Positions 63,562 through 64,000 of a DNA stretch of 64,000 nucleotides are shown piece by piece (the stretch's first letter is position 1; each line of letters opens with the position of its first letter). The DNA comes from Aphidius gifuensis. Its lineage: Eukaryota; Arthropoda; Insecta; Hymenoptera; Braconidae. Location: the NCBI RefSeq assembly GCF_014905175.1, contig NC_057791.1:6634001-6698000 (forward strand), in the 5' to 3' direction. The translations under genes were made by a program, and so were the position numbers. The notes beneath the pieces are model-generated. The model searched no databases and had not been told where the DNA came from. It saw only the letters and a program-made list of their open reading frames with translations.

Positions 63562-64000
63562 CATAACTATAAAATGAAAACATCATTTTGTATGCAAATA
63601 CGCATATATTTATAATAATTGCATTTATAAATTTTATATATATTTTTTTATTCAATGTTTAGATTATTTATTAGTTATTTTTGTATCTTATTTGTCAAGT
63701 TAATTTGTCCTTGGTTAGATTTACATTTTTAAAAGATCACTATCACCATTAAATAAACTGTCAATGAATCTTGAGTTGTCAAAGAGATGTAGTCACCCGC
63801 AGTGAGTTGTTCATCGCCATCTAAAAAATCTCGGTCATCAAGATATATTTTTTTCTAAATTTTAGCATACATTTTATTGGGCTAAAATAAAATATAAATA
63901 AAAAATAAATAATATTGAAAAAAGTTAGTGAAATGGCAGTATAAAATGATGATTCGCCAGTTAGTTTACAGTTGAGGATCGTCAAGTCAAAACACATATA

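Larger units (their letters stand above)
32851..64000 (+). other. hth: hth intron 6, first 31 kb (continues out of the window)
   Basis: This is non-coding for hth. I looked for the expected downstream exons (DPDGKFLSSLNP, the TALE homeodomain with WFINARRR) and did not find them, so this is best read as one giant intron. The bulk is A/T-rich simple DNA. GC-richer islands, candidate conserved regulatory elements, lie near 35470-35560, 37050-37290, 38710-38890, 39380-39550, 40130-40260, 41320-41640, 42270-42370, 44840-45070, 46620-46740, 47800-47960, 48180-48260, 50420-50680, 52200-52280, 53280-53400, 53690-53770, 55150-55230, 58310-58500, 59540-59610, 61260-61350 and 63370-63520. TGATTGACAA, near the PBX-MEIS consensus, occurs at 41661-41670. 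Confidence 0.65.

Noticed and set aside
32851..64000. Homeobox and other downstream hth exons
   Set aside because: I looked for the linker and homeodomain motifs (for example WFINARRR) and found none, so these exons are taken to lie beyond the window.
1..64000. CRISPR arrays, bacterial operons, rRNA or intact tRNA genes
   Set aside because: No regularly spaced repeats, no rRNA-like sequence and no complete cloverleaf were found. The context is a eukaryotic intron-rich gene.

Overview
The window reads as a strongly AT-rich (about three quarters A+T by eye) insect nuclear genome. The only gene I can firmly support is the 5' half of homothorax (hth), the arthropod MEIS/PREP-family TALE homeobox gene, on the + strand. 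Six coding exons can be placed to the base by canonical splice sites, unbroken reading frame and near-identity to Hth/MEIS proteins: MAQPR (6326-6340), a low-complexity N-terminal exon (11174-11445), and four exons encoding the MEIS/Hth (HM) domain that binds Extradenticle (15201-15342, 21581-21631, 27638-27688, 31700-31888). The long introns and extreme A+T content fit a hymenopteran, possibly a parasitoid wasp; that is inference, not proof. I did not find the homeobox exons. They should lie beyond base 64000, after an intron of more than 32 kb.

Layout. 1-4.3 kb is upstream non-coding DNA with a few GC-richer, palindrome-bearing islands and a long polypurine tract. 4.3-4.5 kb is a GC-richer probable promoter that contains an exact PBX-MEIS decamer TGATTGACAG. 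4.5-6.3 kb is the probable 5' leader. 6.3-31.9 kb holds coding exons 1-6 and introns of 3.8-6.2 kb. 31.9-32.8 kb is an alternative end: read-through of the exon 6 donor stays open for 113 more codons, then a stop and two AATAAA signals follow, giving a predicted 353-residue homeodomain-less Hth. 32.8-64 kb is the start of a giant intron with GC-richer islands (candidate conserved regulatory elements), two elements with inverted-repeat ends (34315-35040 and 48973-49351), microsatellites, and a small open frame with coding-like codon use at 63375-63509.

How the parts work together. Exons 1-6 give a 240-residue N-terminal half. Splicing from the weak exon 6 donor (C|GTGAGT) to downstream exons would make full-length, DNA-binding Hth. 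Failure to splice would make the short form, which keeps Extradenticle binding and nuclear import but lacks the homeodomain. The PBX-MEIS site in the promoter suggests possible autoregulation. The islands in the introns fit a developmental regulatory block. The most unusual items are the read-through tail, a near-perfect GC-rich hairpin just upstream of exon 3, a TATA/NRF1-type promoter-like island inside intron 3, and the 44-codon ORF near the right edge.
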